Source of the DNA: Methylobacterium sp. 10
GTDB taxonomy: Bacteria; Pseudomonadota; Alphaproteobacteria; Rhizobiales; Beijerinckiaceae
Direction of reading: 5' to 3'
Length of the DNA: 64,000 nt
Assembly: GCF_000519085.1 (NCBI RefSeq)
Contig: NZ_KI912577.1
Coordinates: 622,501 to 686,500 of the forward strand
The notes under the pieces were generated by a model. That model was not told the origin of the DNA, ran no database searches, and saw nothing but the letters and a program-made list of their open reading frames with translations. The number at the start of each line of letters is the position of its first letter. Within the stretch, counting starts at the first letter, position 1. Below are positions 16,501 to 25,835 of the stretch, one piece after another. The position numbers and the translations under genes are program-made.

Positions 16501-16874
16501 ATGCGGGATAACTCCGCTCCAACTCGTGCACCGGTCCCCAATGTCCTTGTGAGGGGCAGGCCAGGCATTATCTTGCATCAAGATGCGGATGAAACAGTGT
16601 GGGGTTGCGAAGCCGTGGCTTGGTACAAGAACGCGCAGAAGGTCGTGAAGTGTGAAGGCAGCGAACCGGTGTGGACCACCGATTACAAGCCGGGTGCCAC
16701 GGTGCCGAGATCGGGGATCTATCGCTGTGGAATTGTGGAAAAGAGGTGACCTGCAATGCGGACGCCCCGTTCCCGCCCCAGAACCATCACCAGCATCCGC
16801 AGGCAGGCTCCGTACTTTGGCGCCTGATCCTCTGGACCAATACCTCCGGCGACGATCACCACGGCACCGTGTAG
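16501..16874 (+). pseudogene. small Cys-motif protein gene, single frameshift
   Basis: The upstream frame reads VWTTDYKPGATVPRSGIYRC and hits TGA at 16747-16749. Losing one base near 16727-16733 has thrown it out; the next frame continues NCGKEVTCNADAPFPPQNHH, then WRLILWTNTSGDDHHGTV and stops at 16874. Joined, the product has C-G-N-C-G and a third Cys, followed by a Pro/His-rich segment, a pattern I recall from small 'YKPGExVPxSGIYxCxxCG' proteins of unknown function. The real start is uncertain (ATG at 16501 or a GTG near 16600). Confidence 0.55.
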
Positions 16875-16951
16875 GGCCCGTGCCGACGGCGAGTTAGGAA
16901 GCCGGCGCGCCCGGGTGCGCTTGTTTCGGACACGTTCCAGGTCCTGATCCT

Positions 16952-17500
16952 TCATGGCCTGCCGGGACCGAGGAGCCGGGCGCCATGGTCCGCGGCGGGA
17001 TAGCCCGTGGCCGCCTCGTGGGCAACCGAGCAGGATGCGTATCGCGGGCCTCGCGACATCATGGAGAGACGCCGTTCCTCAGGCGCCGCCTGCCGCACCG
17101 TGAGGAACACCTGCGCCGACGGCCACAGCGCATCCCCGGTGACGTCGTCCCTCCGCGGTCGGCCATGGCGCCTCACCCCTTCCCGCTCGATCGTGTCGTA
17201 TCGCCCGGGCGGCTCCGCGTCGGACAGGGAGCGGCTCAGCGAGATGACCTGCTGAAGTCCCTCGTCCTTGCAGACCTCCAGGATGCCCCTGTCCGTGTCG
17301 GCGCCCGCCGCCAGAGCGCTGCCGTGGAAGTAGATCAGCGCCGTGACGTTCGCCTCCCGATCGACCATCGAGGGCCTCGGCACCTCCGACACGAGTCCCC
17401 ACGACACGAGTCCCCAGGCGAGCCCCGGGGGATCCTCCCGGGCTTGGGCCGGGGACAGCCACCCGAACCAGAGAAGCACCGCGAAAACCTTGCCCTCCAT
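16952..17500 (-). CDS. exported protein downstream of the RND pump
   Basis: 182 residues from the ATG at 17500 with a signal peptide (MEGKVFAVLLWFGWLSPAQA). The body has VTALIYFHGSALAAGADTDRG and LEVCKDEGLQQVISLSRSLS; no known domain. Near the N-terminus LVSWGLVSEV reflects a 15-base tandem duplication at about 17383-17415. It starts 22 bases after the czcA-like stop, so it is the last gene of the metal-efflux operon. Confidence 0.55.
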   Translation of the reverse strand: MEGKVFAVLLWFGWLSPAQAREDPPGLAWGLVSWGLVSEVPRPSMVDREANVTALIYFHGSALAAGADTDRGILEVCKDEGLQQVISLSRSLSDAEPPGRYDTIEREGVRRHGRPRRDDVTGDALWPSAQVFLTVRQAAPEERRLSMMSRGPRYASCSVAHEAATGYPAADHGARLLGPGRP

Positions 17501-17522
17501 GGCCTGTGCCCTTTTGCCGGGG

Positions 17523-20500
17523 CTACTCCGCAGCCTGGGGAATGACCGGACGCGTGCCATGTCCGGCCTGAGTGCCCCGGACCGTCTTCGGGGCGATGCC
17601 CCCCGCGAAGCGCGCATACAGCGCCGGCAGGACGACCAGCGTAAGGAGCGTCGCGGAGATGAGGCCGCCGATGACCACGGTCGCAAGGGGACGCTGGATC
17701 TCGGCCCCCGTCTCCGTCGCCAAGGCCATGGGCACGAATCCGAGCGACGCCACCAGGGCCGTCATCGCCACCGGGCGCAGGCGGGTCATGGCCCCTTCGA
17801 GGATGGCCTCGCGGCGCGGCTTCCCCTCCGCGATGAGCTGCTTGATGTAGGTCAGCATCACGAGCCCGTTGAGCACCGCCACCCCGGACAGGGCGATGAA
17901 ACCGACGGCGGCCGGCACGGAAAACGGCATGCCCCGAAGCCATAGGGCCGCGATGCCGCCGGTCAGCGCCAGAGGGACCGCGCTGAACACCAGCAAGGCG
18001 TCCTTGGCCGAGTTCAGCGCTGAGAACAGCAGCAGGAAGATCAGGAAGAAGCACACCGGGACGACGACCATCAGACGCTGGCGTGCCGAGGCCAGGTTCT
18101 CGAACTGCCCGCCCCATGTGACGTAGTACCCGGCCGGAAGCTGGACCCCGGACGCGACCTTCGCCTGCGCCTCCGCGACGAGCGAGCCGATGTCGCGGCC
18201 GCGCACGTTGGCGGTGACCACGACCCGTCGGCGCCCGTTCTCGCGCGAGATCTGGTTCGGCCCCTCGGTGACGGAGAAGCTCGCGACCTGCTTCAGCAGC
18301 ACCGACGAGGCCCGCCCGTTGACGCCCGGGGGCAGCGGCACGGGGATGTTCTCCAGGGCCTCGCGGTCCTCGCGGACCTTATCGTTCAGGCGCACGACGA
18401 TGGGGAAGCGGCGGTCGCCCTCGAACACCATGCCGGCCTCCCGCCCGCCGATGGCCGCCCCGATGACGTCCTGGATCGCGGACGTGCTGAGGCCGAGGCG
18501 GGCGGCCTCGGTCTTGTTGATCTTGATCTCTAGGAACGGCAGGCCGGCGGTCTGCTCGACCTTGACGTCGTCGGCACCCTCTGTGCCGCGCAGGATGGTA
18601 GCGACCTGGTTGGCAGCCTTGAGCATCGGCTCGAACTCCTCCCCGAACACCTTCACGGCGAGGTCGCCGCGGGTACCGGCAAGGAGCTCGTTGAAGCGAA
18701 GCTGGATCGGCTGGGAGAACTCGTAGACGTTGCCCGCGAGCGCCCCGAGGGCCTTCTCGATGTCCTCCTGCAGGTCGGCCTTGGTGAGGCTCGGGTCGGG
18801 CCATTCCTCCTGCGGCTTGAGGATGACGAAGGTGTCGGACGAGCTCGGCGGCATCGGGTCGGAGGCCACCTCCGCGGTGCCGGTCTTGGAGAAGACGTAG
18901 GCGACCTGGGGGAATCGGCTGATGACCTGCTCGACCTTCAGCTGCATCGCCTGGGACTGGGTCAGGGAGGTCGACGGGATGCGTTGCGCGTTGAGCGCGA
19001 TGCTCTTCTCGTCGAGTTGGGGGATGAACTCCTGGCCCAGCTTGGTGAACAGGAACCCGGCCCCGACCAGCAGCAGGAGCGCGACGGCGACGAAGGTCAT
19101 CGGGACGCGCAGGGCGGCGCCGAGGACCGGCCGGTAGGCCGCCTTGATCCCGCGGATTATGAAATTGTCCTTCTCCGTGACCTTGCCGGTGATGACGATG
19201 GCGATCATCGCCGGCACGAAGGTGAGAGACAAGACGAAGGCCGAGACGAGGGCGATGATGACGGTGAGCGCCATCGGCTCGAACATCTTGCCCTCGACCC
19301 CGGTGAAGGTGAGGAGCGGCACGTAGACGAGGATGATGATGGCCTGCCCGTAGAGGGACGGCTTGATCATCTCCTCGGCCGAGGCGCGCACGGTTACGAG
19401 GCGCTCCTCCAGGTCGAGCTTGCGCCCGAGCTCGGTCTGCCGTTCGGCGAGATGACGGAGGGCGTTCTCGGTGATGATCACGGCGCCGTCGACGATGAGG
19501 CCGAAGTCGAGCGCGCCGAGGCTCATCAGGTTGGCGCTGATGCGGCCCTGGACCATTCCCGTCATGGTCATCAGCATCGACACCGGGATGACGAGGGCCG
19601 TGACGATGGCAGCCCGAATGTTGCCGAGCAGCAAGAACAGGATGACGATGACGAGGGCGGCGCCCTCGGCCAGGTTCTTGGCCACCGTTCGGATAGTGGC
19701 CTCGACGAGGACCGTGCGGTTGAGGACGGTCTGGACCTCGACGCCGGGCGGGAGCGTGCGCCGGATCTCGGTCATGCGGGCGTCGACCGCGGCCGCCACG
19801 GTGCGGCTGTTCTCGCCGATCAGCATCAGGGCGGTGCCGATGACGACCTCGCGCCCGTCCTCGCTGCCTGATCCGGTGCGCAGGTCGCGGCCGATCCGGA
19901 CCTCGGCGATGTCGGAGATGCGGACCGGCACGCCCCCGCGCGTGGTCACGACCACCCCGGCGATGTCCTCCATGGTCTCCAGGCGGCCGGCGGCGCGCAC
20001 GACGTAGCCCTCGCCGTTGTCCTCCAGGTAGCGCGCGCCCTGGTTGGCGTTGTTGGCCTCCAGCGCCCGGCCGATGTCGGCGAAGGACAGGTCAAGGGCC
20101 GTCAGCTTCATCGGGTCGGGCTGGACGTGGTACTGCTTGTCGAAGCCCCCGATGCTGTCGACGCCGGCCACCCCCTGCACGGTCTTCACCTGGGGGCGGA
20201 TGATCCAGTCCTGGACCGTACGCAGGTAGGCGGTACGTGCGAGCTCCGTCGTGAGCCGCTGGCCCTCCGGCGTCAGGTAGCTTCCGTCCGATTGCCAGCC
20301 CGCCTTGCCGTCGGGGGAGACCTTGCGCTCCTCGGGCTTGGCGTAGTGGATCGACCACATGTAGATCTCGCCGAGGCCCGTGGAGATCGGGCCCATGTGG
20401 GGCTCGGCCCCCGGCGGCAGGGTCGACTTCGCCTCGCCGATGCGCTCGGCGACCTGCTGGCGGGCGAAGTAGATGTCGAGCTTTTCGGAGAAGACGGCCG

Positions 20501-20780
20501 TGACCTGGGAGAAGCCGTTCCGCGAGAGGGAGCGGGTGTATTCGAGGCCCTTGATACCGGCGAGCGCGGTCTCGACCGGGTAGGTCACCTGCTTCTCGAT
20601 ATCGACCGGGGAGAGCGACGGCGCCGTGGTGTTGATCTGCACCTGGTTGTTGGTGATGTCCGGCACCGCGTCGATGGGCAGCCTCGTCAGCGAGAATACG
20701 CCGAAGCCGGCCGCCAGCAGCGACAGGAGCACCACGAGCCAGCGCTGGTGGACGGAGAAGTCGAGGATCTTCGAGATCAT
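17523..20780 (-). CDS. czcA: CzcA-type heavy-metal efflux RND pump
   Basis: 1085 residues, full length for the heavy-metal RND family. This proton-driven inner-membrane pump expels divalent metals from cytoplasm or periplasm. The fourth membrane helix has DFGLIVDGAVIITEN, matching the D-F-G-x3-D-G-A-x3-x-E-N signature assigned to the Co/Zn/Cd (HME1) group rather than CusA. A porter domain such as NQGARYLEDNGEGYVVRAAG and the late helix SGVAVLNGLVMLTYI are intact. It is 11 bases downstream of the adaptor gene. Substrate metal is inference. Confidence 0.93.
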   Translation of the reverse strand: MISKILDFSVHQRWLVVLLSLLAAGFGVFSLTRLPIDAVPDITNNQVQINTTAPSLSPVDIEKQVTYPVETALAGIKGLEYTRSLSRNGFSQVTAVFSEKLDIYFARQQVAERIGEAKSTLPPGAEPHMGPISTGLGEIYMWSIHYAKPEERKVSPDGKAGWQSDGSYLTPEGQRLTTELARTAYLRTVQDWIIRPQVKTVQGVAGVDSIGGFDKQYHVQPDPMKLTALDLSFADIGRALEANNANQGARYLEDNGEGYVVRAAGRLETMEDIAGVVVTTRGGVPVRISDIAEVRIGRDLRTGSGSEDGREVVIGTALMLIGENSRTVAAAVDARMTEIRRTLPPGVEVQTVLNRTVLVEATIRTVAKNLAEGAALVIVILFLLLGNIRAAIVTALVIPVSMLMTMTGMVQGRISANLMSLGALDFGLIVDGAVIITENALRHLAERQTELGRKLDLEERLVTVRASAEEMIKPSLYGQAIIILVYVPLLTFTGVEGKMFEPMALTVIIALVSAFVLSLTFVPAMIAIVITGKVTEKDNFIIRGIKAAYRPVLGAALRVPMTFVAVALLLLVGAGFLFTKLGQEFIPQLDEKSIALNAQRIPSTSLTQSQAMQLKVEQVISRFPQVAYVFSKTGTAEVASDPMPPSSSDTFVILKPQEEWPDPSLTKADLQEDIEKALGALAGNVYEFSQPIQLRFNELLAGTRGDLAVKVFGEEFEPMLKAANQVATILRGTEGADDVKVEQTAGLPFLEIKINKTEAARLGLSTSAIQDVIGAAIGGREAGMVFEGDRRFPIVVRLNDKVREDREALENIPVPLPPGVNGRASSVLLKQVASFSVTEGPNQISRENGRRRVVVTANVRGRDIGSLVAEAQAKVASGVQLPAGYYVTWGGQFENLASARQRLMVVVPVCFFLIFLLLFSALNSAKDALLVFSAVPLALTGGIAALWLRGMPFSVPAAVGFIALSGVAVLNGLVMLTYIKQLIAEGKPRREAILEGAMTRLRPVAMTALVASLGFVPMALATETGAEIQRPLATVVIGGLISATLLTLVVLPALYARFAGGIAPKTVRGTQAGHGTRPVIPQAAE

Positions 20781-20791
20781 GATGGCCGCCC

Positions 20792-22192
20792 TCAGTGCGC
20801 GTGGTCGGCTTCGGCCTTGCCGAGCTCGGCCTTCAGGACGAAGGAGTTGGCCACTGCGACCTCGTCCCCGGGCTTCAGGCCGGTGAGGATCTCGAAGGCG
20901 TCGTCGTCGGCCTTGCCGATGGTCACGTCCCGGCGCACGAAGCCCTCCTGGGTCCGCACGAAGACGACTTTCTCAGCCCCGATGGTCTGGATCGCGGACT
21001 TCGGAAGCCGCACCTTCACCTTGTCCTGGGCGATCTCGACCTCGGTGGTGACGAAGGTGCCGGGCCGCCAGGCCATCTCCTTGTTCGGCAGGGCGACGAT
21101 GACCCGGGCCGAGCGGGTCTCCGCGTTGAGGATCGGGCTGACGAACACGACCTTGCCCTCGCCGCGGGCCGCGTCGTCGCCCCCGACGATGGTCACCTTG
21201 GCGCCCTCGCGGACCTTCGGGAGTTCGGTGGTCGGGACGGCGAGCTCGATCCACACCGAGGACAGGTCGGCGACCGTGTACACGTCGGCCGGGTCGCCTT
21301 CCTTGCCGACGGCGGTCCCGACGTCGACCTTGCGCTCGACCACACGTCCGGCGAGGGGTGACCTCAGTTCGTAGCGGCGCAGGCTCGACAGGTTCGGGGT
21401 GGTCTCGTCCTTCTTGGCGGAGGTCGCGACCTCGGCGGCGTTCAGCCCCAGCGCCGAAAGCTTCTGGCGGGCGAGGTCGACGCGCAGAGTCGCCTCCGAG
21501 TAGGCCGCCTTGGCGTTCAGGAATGCGGACTCCGCCGAGATGCGCTTGTCCCACAAGGCCTGCTGGCGATCGAAATTCGTCTTCTCTAGGTCCGCCTTGA
21601 CCGTCGCGGACAGGAAGTCGCTCTTGGCCTCGGCGACCTCGCGGCTGTCGAGGACGGCCACGACCTCGCCCTTGGCGACCTCCTCGCCGAGGCGCTTGCG
21701 CATCTCGGAGACGGTGCCGACGACCCGCACGGGGACGCGGGCGATCCGATCGGCATCCTGCGCGATGGTGCCGGGCACCAGCAAGTGGCGCGAGAGGATG
21801 CCGCCCTCGACCCTGGCTAGTTTGATGTCCTGCTCGGCGGCCTGCTCGGCCGTCATCCTGATCTTGCCCTCGCCCTCCTCGCCGTGGCCGTGCACCTCGC
21901 CCTCGGCATGCTTGTGGCCGCCGGCCTCCGGCTTGGCCTCGCCCTCCGAGTGCTTGGCCTCGCCCGCCGGCTTGGGCTCGCCCTCGGCGTGCTCGTGGCC
22001 GTGGTCGCCGTGCCCGTCGTCGGTTGCGGCGGCGGCGGGCTTGGTCATGGCCGCATTGGTTGGTGGTGCCGCCCGGGCATTCGTCAGGCCGGCGGCGGCG
22101 AGGGCGCCCTGCACCACCTCGGACACGCGGGGGAACGCACCGCCGATGGCGATGCCGATGGCTAGGAAAGCCACGGAGAGAAATGCACGCAT
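20792..22192 (-). CDS. czcB: His-rich RND periplasmic adaptor (CzcB type)
   Basis: 466 residues from the ATG at 22192 (signal-anchor MRAFLSVAFLAIGIAIGG). A His/Glu/Lys-rich segment (residues about 60-115, with DDGHGDHGHEHAEGE and GGHKHAEGEVHGHGEE) looks like a metal sponge. Then come the lipoyl-like and hairpin domains (VPVRVVGTVSEMRKRLGEEV, AKGEVVAVLDSREVAEAKSD) and the beta-barrel (SSVWIELAVPTTELPKVREG). It links the inner-membrane CzcA pump to an outer-membrane channel, which is not encoded in the window. Confidence 0.92.
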   Translation of the reverse strand: MRAFLSVAFLAIGIAIGGAFPRVSEVVQGALAAAGLTNARAAPPTNAAMTKPAAAATDDGHGDHGHEHAEGEPKPAGEAKHSEGEAKPEAGGHKHAEGEVHGHGEEGEGKIRMTAEQAAEQDIKLARVEGGILSRHLLVPGTIAQDADRIARVPVRVVGTVSEMRKRLGEEVAKGEVVAVLDSREVAEAKSDFLSATVKADLEKTNFDRQQALWDKRISAESAFLNAKAAYSEATLRVDLARQKLSALGLNAAEVATSAKKDETTPNLSSLRRYELRSPLAGRVVERKVDVGTAVGKEGDPADVYTVADLSSVWIELAVPTTELPKVREGAKVTIVGGDDAARGEGKVVFVSPILNAETRSARVIVALPNKEMAWRPGTFVTTEVEIAQDKVKVRLPKSAIQTIGAEKVVFVRTQEGFVRRDVTIGKADDDAFEILTGLKPGDEVAVANSFVLKAELGKAEADHAH

Positions 22193-22335
22193 GGGAATGG
22201 GCCGGGTTCCGACCGGGACGTCGCGTCGCCGCTCATGCGGCTGGGGACGGTCCCGTACTGGGAGTTCGCGATGGTGAGGCAGCCGGAACCCGCGAGGGGC
22301 CGGCAGGGACGCGCCATGAGCGTGGCGGCGTCGCC

Positions 22336-22698
22336 TCAGGCGCGAGGCGGCCTTGGGAGGCGGTCCGGTGAGACGGACCCGAGGGAGGCCGTCACAGTCG
22401 CGTAGGAGGCGCGCCCGGTCCCGGGGGACGGCAGGGCTAGTGTCCCGTCGATGCTCAGACCCTGATGGCAGCCGCAATTTGCATGGCAGGCCGGACAGGC
22501 GTCAGAATGGTCCGTCGCCGCCGCTTGGCCCGGTGCGGACACCGAAAGTTCGTGGCTGGCCGTACGATGGGCCTCGGCGGAATGGATCGCGCCGGGGACG
22601 ACGAGCGCCAGGACGAGGACGAACGAAAGCATGCGGACGGTGGTCGCCCACCAGCCGTGCATCGTGTTGTAGGCCCTGGTCCGGGGTCCGGTGGTCAT
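22336..22698 (-). CDS. exported Cys/His protein upstream of the pump
   Basis: Up to 120 residues. The start at 22698 has AAGG five bases upstream; 22662 is an alternative. A hydrophobic export signal (VRMLSFVLVLALVVPGAI) is followed by HSDACPACHANCGCHQGLS, with four Cys and three His in 20 residues, a good candidate metal site. It precedes the czcB gene by 143 bases on the same strand. Confidence 0.6.
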   Translation of the reverse strand: MTTGPRTRAYNTMHGWWATTVRMLSFVLVLALVVPGAIHSAEAHRTASHELSVSAPGQAAATDHSDACPACHANCGCHQGLSIDGTLALPSPGTGRASYATVTASLGSVSPDRLPRPPRA

Positions 22699-22763
22699 GA
22701 TCGCCTTATGAACGATTCAGGGCCACCCGTACATGCCGGGGGGCCCAAGATGAGGGCGGAACC

Positions 22764-23015
22764 TCAATCGTCGTGGTGGTGATGATGGTGATGACGGGGT
22801 TCACCGTAGAACCTGCCCTCGCCGTAGTATGCGCGGTCACCATAATCCCGGCGTTGACGGTGGATCACGACATCGTCGTGATCGCCGTGGTGGTACCGGT
22901 CGACGTGAACGTCGCCACCGCGCCTGTCAAAGTCGCCACCGTAATACTGGGCTGAGGCCGCGGCGGGGGCAAGGATCAGGCTGACGGCGACCAAGGCTGG
23001 AATCCGAATTCGCAT
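22764..23015 (-). CDS. exported histidine-rich protein
   Basis: 83 residues with signal peptide MRIRIPALVAVSLILAPAAA. The mature part is Asp/His/Tyr/Gly-rich (DVHVDRYHHGDHDDVVIHR) and ends in seven consecutive His before DD. Probably periplasmic metal binding, judged by composition and by neighbours (czcBA, CDF). Confidence 0.7.
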   Translation of the reverse strand: MRIRIPALVAVSLILAPAAASAQYYGGDFDRRGGDVHVDRYHHGDHDDVVIHRQRRDYGDRAYYGEGRFYGEPRHHHHHHHDD

Positions 23016-23154
23016 GTCACGTTCCTCAAGGGGATATGCCCTCAGGATGGGCGCGGTGAGTTGAACGGGGCCTGAAACCCGCGTTCATCGATTCGGAACC
23101 CGATGACCCGGGACCTCGCGAAAATGGGTTCACGAGATTCCGGATCGAAAGGGC

Positions 23155-23418
23155 TCAGTGGCGCTCGATGATCGTGGTGCGACGCTCGCCGCCATGATGG
23201 TCGTCGTGATGGTGATGTTCGCGCACGACCTCGTGGCGGTCGTCATGGCGGTCGCGATGGCCCTCGCCGTGGCGTTCGCCATGGCTGTCTCCGTGGACGC
23301 CCACGCCGCCTCAGCCGACGTCGATGTGCTGCGCGAGGGCCGCGACCGGCGAGAGGGCCGCGACCGGCGAGAGGGCCAACGAAAGGGCGGCGGCGCAGGC
23401 GAGTAGGCTCAACTTCAT
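23155..23418 (-). pseudogene. exported histidine-rich protein gene with in-frame TGA
   Basis: From the ATG at 23418 a signal peptide runs through a duplicated segment (SPVAALSPVAAL, from an 18-base tandem repeat) to HIDVG, then TGA at 23311-23313. The same frame continues for 51 codons (GERHGEGHRDRHDDRHEVV, EHHHHDDHHGGERR) to a TGA at 23155. It is clearly a paralogue of the adjacent His-rich gene at 22764 with one premature stop. Confidence 0.65.
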
Positions 23419-23687
23419 GGTCGTGCTCCCGGAAACATTCTACGGCCAGGAACATGCGATAATCCCAAACCGATCCAAGATTACCTCGTGTCCTCCGACA
23501 AGCCGAAGTGCATGAAACCTGACGCGCCTAACAAGATCGCGCAGTCCGTCTCAGGGTTTCCAAGTCGTCAACGCGTGATCGGCATGTCCGGGCCCGGGAT
23601 ATCTACTCCGCCCATATGGCGAGCCTCGTGCAGCTGCTTCATCGTTCCCCTGAAGAGACGGCCCATGGCTTGTGCGGAGCTTGTCGC

Positions 23688-24674
23688 TCAGACCACGTGC
23701 TCGGGTGCGAGGGCGCAGACGGTGTCAGCGCTGGTCTCCACCTGAAGGGTCGTGTGGCCGATGCCGAAGCGCTCCTTGATCCCGTGCGCCGCGCTCATCA
23801 GGAAGGCGTCGTCGGCACGTCCGCCCGGCATGAAGAGGTGAGCCGTCAGGCAGGTCTCCGTGGTGCTCATCGCCCAGATGTGAAGGTCGTGGAGTGCCAT
23901 TACGCCAGGAAGTCCTTCGAGGTGGCCGCGGACGGCGTCCGGGTCGATGCCGGGGGGAACGGCGGCGAGGGACAGCGTGAGGCTATCGCGAAGAAGTCCC
24001 CAGGTGCTCCAGACGATGACGGCCACGATGGCGAGGGAGACCATGGGATCGAGCCAGGTCCAGCCGGTGGAAAGGATGACGAGGCCGGCGACGACCACAC
24101 CCGCGGAGACGGCGGCGTCGGCTGCCATGTGCAGGAAGGCGCCCCGGATGTTGATGTCGTCTTTGGCACCCGATGCGAACAGCCAGGCGGTAAGGCCGTT
24201 CACGAGGATGCCGACTCCGGCCACGATCATCACGGTCTTGCCGGCGACCGGGGCCGGCTCGCCGAACCTTTGGATGGCTTCCCAGGCGATGCCCCCGACG
24301 GCCACCAGCAGGAACATGGCGTTGAACAGCGCCGCCAGGATCGACGAGCCCTTTAGGCCGTAGGTGTAGCGGGCGCTCGGGGCACGCTTGGCCAGAACCG
24401 TCGCGATCCAGGCGACGACGAGGCCGAGCACGTCGGACAGGTTGTGGCCGGCATCCGCCAGCAGGGCCATCGAGTTCGCCAATACCCCGTACGTCGCCTC
24501 GACGGCGACGAAACCCACGTTGAGGGCAATGCCGATGGCGAACGCCTTCCCGAAGTTCGCGGGGGCGTGGGAGTGGCCAGGCCCGTGGGAATGTACGTCA
24601 TGGCCATCGGATGCACAGGTCTCATGGTCATGCGGTCCGTGGTCGTGGCCGGCGTGTGCGTCGTGCGATGTCAT
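23688..24674 (-). CDS. czcD: CzcD/ZitB-type cation diffusion facilitator
   Basis: 328 residues. The cytosolic N-terminus is His-rich (HAGHDHGPHDHETCASDGHD). Six membrane helices follow; the transport site is LADAGHNLSDVLGLV in helix 2 and HMAADAAVSAGVVV in helix 5 (HxxxD pairs), the Zn/Cd type. The C-terminal cytosolic domain has LPGVMALHDLHIWAMSTTET and GIGHTTLQVE. It exports Zn, Cd or Co to the periplasm, from which CzcBA could expel them. Confidence 0.92.
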   Translation of the reverse strand: MTSHDAHAGHDHGPHDHETCASDGHDVHSHGPGHSHAPANFGKAFAIGIALNVGFVAVEATYGVLANSMALLADAGHNLSDVLGLVVAWIATVLAKRAPSARYTYGLKGSSILAALFNAMFLLVAVGGIAWEAIQRFGEPAPVAGKTVMIVAGVGILVNGLTAWLFASGAKDDINIRGAFLHMAADAAVSAGVVVAGLVILSTGWTWLDPMVSLAIVAVIVWSTWGLLRDSLTLSLAAVPPGIDPDAVRGHLEGLPGVMALHDLHIWAMSTTETCLTAHLFMPGGRADDAFLMSAAHGIKERFGIGHTTLQVETSADTVCALAPEHVV

Positions 24675-24815
24675 GGTCGTCCTGTACCGGTCTTCGGCAT
24701 TTGCTGGGTCTGATAGGGGCTCATTCGGCGGGCGCTGGAAGCGTCGCGACCCCGGCTAATTCTTATAATCAGCCCAGCAGCACGCCGTCTGGTCTGGTCT
24801 GGTCTGGTCACGGTC

Positions 24816-24848
24816 AATACCAGGTACCGCGTACCGGTTCCTGGTATT
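24816..24848. promoter_or_regulatory. nested palindromes upstream of the KfrA-like gene
   Basis: AATACCAGG (24816-24824) is repeated inverted as CCTGGTATT (24840-24848), and inside it GGTACCGCGTACC (24823-24835) is itself a palindrome. Just before lie four tandem GTCTG units (24786-24808 region). The site is 40 bases upstream of a KfrA-like DNA-binding gene. KfrA proteins are known autoregulators that bind palindromes in their own promoter, so this is a candidate operator. Confidence 0.5.
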
Positions 24849-24888
24849 AGAGCGCTCAAATGAAAGTTAGCAGTTTTGCTTCATCCTC

Positions 24889-25606
24889 TTGTCATTCGAG
24901 GATCCCCTTCACATGCCAACGCAAGACGAAGTGTTCGAAGCGGCGGACGCGCTTCTGGCAGGGGGCCAGCGCCCCTCCAGGCGGCGCGTGCACGAACGAC
25001 TGGCAAACGGGGGATCGCCGGATGTGATCTTGAAGCACCTCGCTGCGTGGCGGGAGGCCGGGAGATTTAAGCGTCAGCTGGAACTCAAGGATCTTCCAAC
25101 AAGCGTTCAGGAGCGTTCCAGCGCCCTGGTGAAGGAAACACGGCTGTTGGCCCAGGGTGAGGCAGCGCTCGGCTGGCAACAGGAGCGTGCCTCCTTGGAT
25201 GAGATCCGGCGGGACGAGGCTGAGGATTGCGAGCACCTCCTCGGCTTGTTTCGGGAATCTGAAGTCAAAGCAGAAGGAATCGCCGCGCAGCTCGCAATGG
25301 CCGTCGCAGAGGCGGACAGGCTACGATCTGCCCTGCGGTCTGTGAAGACCAGCTCCGGCGCTCTCGGTCCGAGGCCTTCTGGGATCGCGGTATGCAGGAG
25401 GTGCGAGCGATCCTGCCGGCAGAGGGCGGCATGACGCCTGAGGAGATCCTGGCGTCCCTGCAGCCATGGACGAAACGGGGGGGGCATCGGTCGCCAAGCA
25501 GAAGCTGAACCCTGGAACACTCAAAACGAAAATGGAAGACCGGGCTCATTGGAGCAGGTATTTGGTCGCGCTGGGCGATGGTCGCTTCGGGCGTCAGGCC
25601 GGCTGA
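24889..25606 (+). pseudogene. KfrA-like DNA-binding protein gene, two frameshifts
   Basis: The first frame gives a KfrA N-terminal DNA-binding domain (TQDEVFEAADALLAGGQRPS, HERLANGGSPDVILKHLAAW) and a coiled region. Near 25335 it shifts: the next frame reads CEDQLRRSRSEAFWDRGMQE and MTPEEILASLQPWTKRG. At an eight-G run (25477-25484) it shifts again to VAKQKLNPGTLKTKMEDRAH, ending RFGRQAG at 25606. The combined layout, HTH domain, helical middle, conserved C-terminal tail, matches KfrA-related proteins on plasmids and islands. ATG at 24889 or 24913 may be the start. Confidence 0.65.
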
Positions 25607-25835
25607 CCGGTGCGTGGATTAGGTCGCCCCCCTCGGGGCAGTGACGGCTAGTCGCGATTTAGCCATCCATGCCGTCCTTCAGTCGACATGGGTGCAACTT
25701 GAAATCGCATTCAAAGCCGTCAGACATCTTTCCGACCGCCAGGGCGACATCTTTGGCAGGCCGGAACGATGGAATCGATGTGGTATAGCCCTATTTCTGA
25801 GCAACTCGCCGCACCAGCTAAGTGTTTGAAATGAT

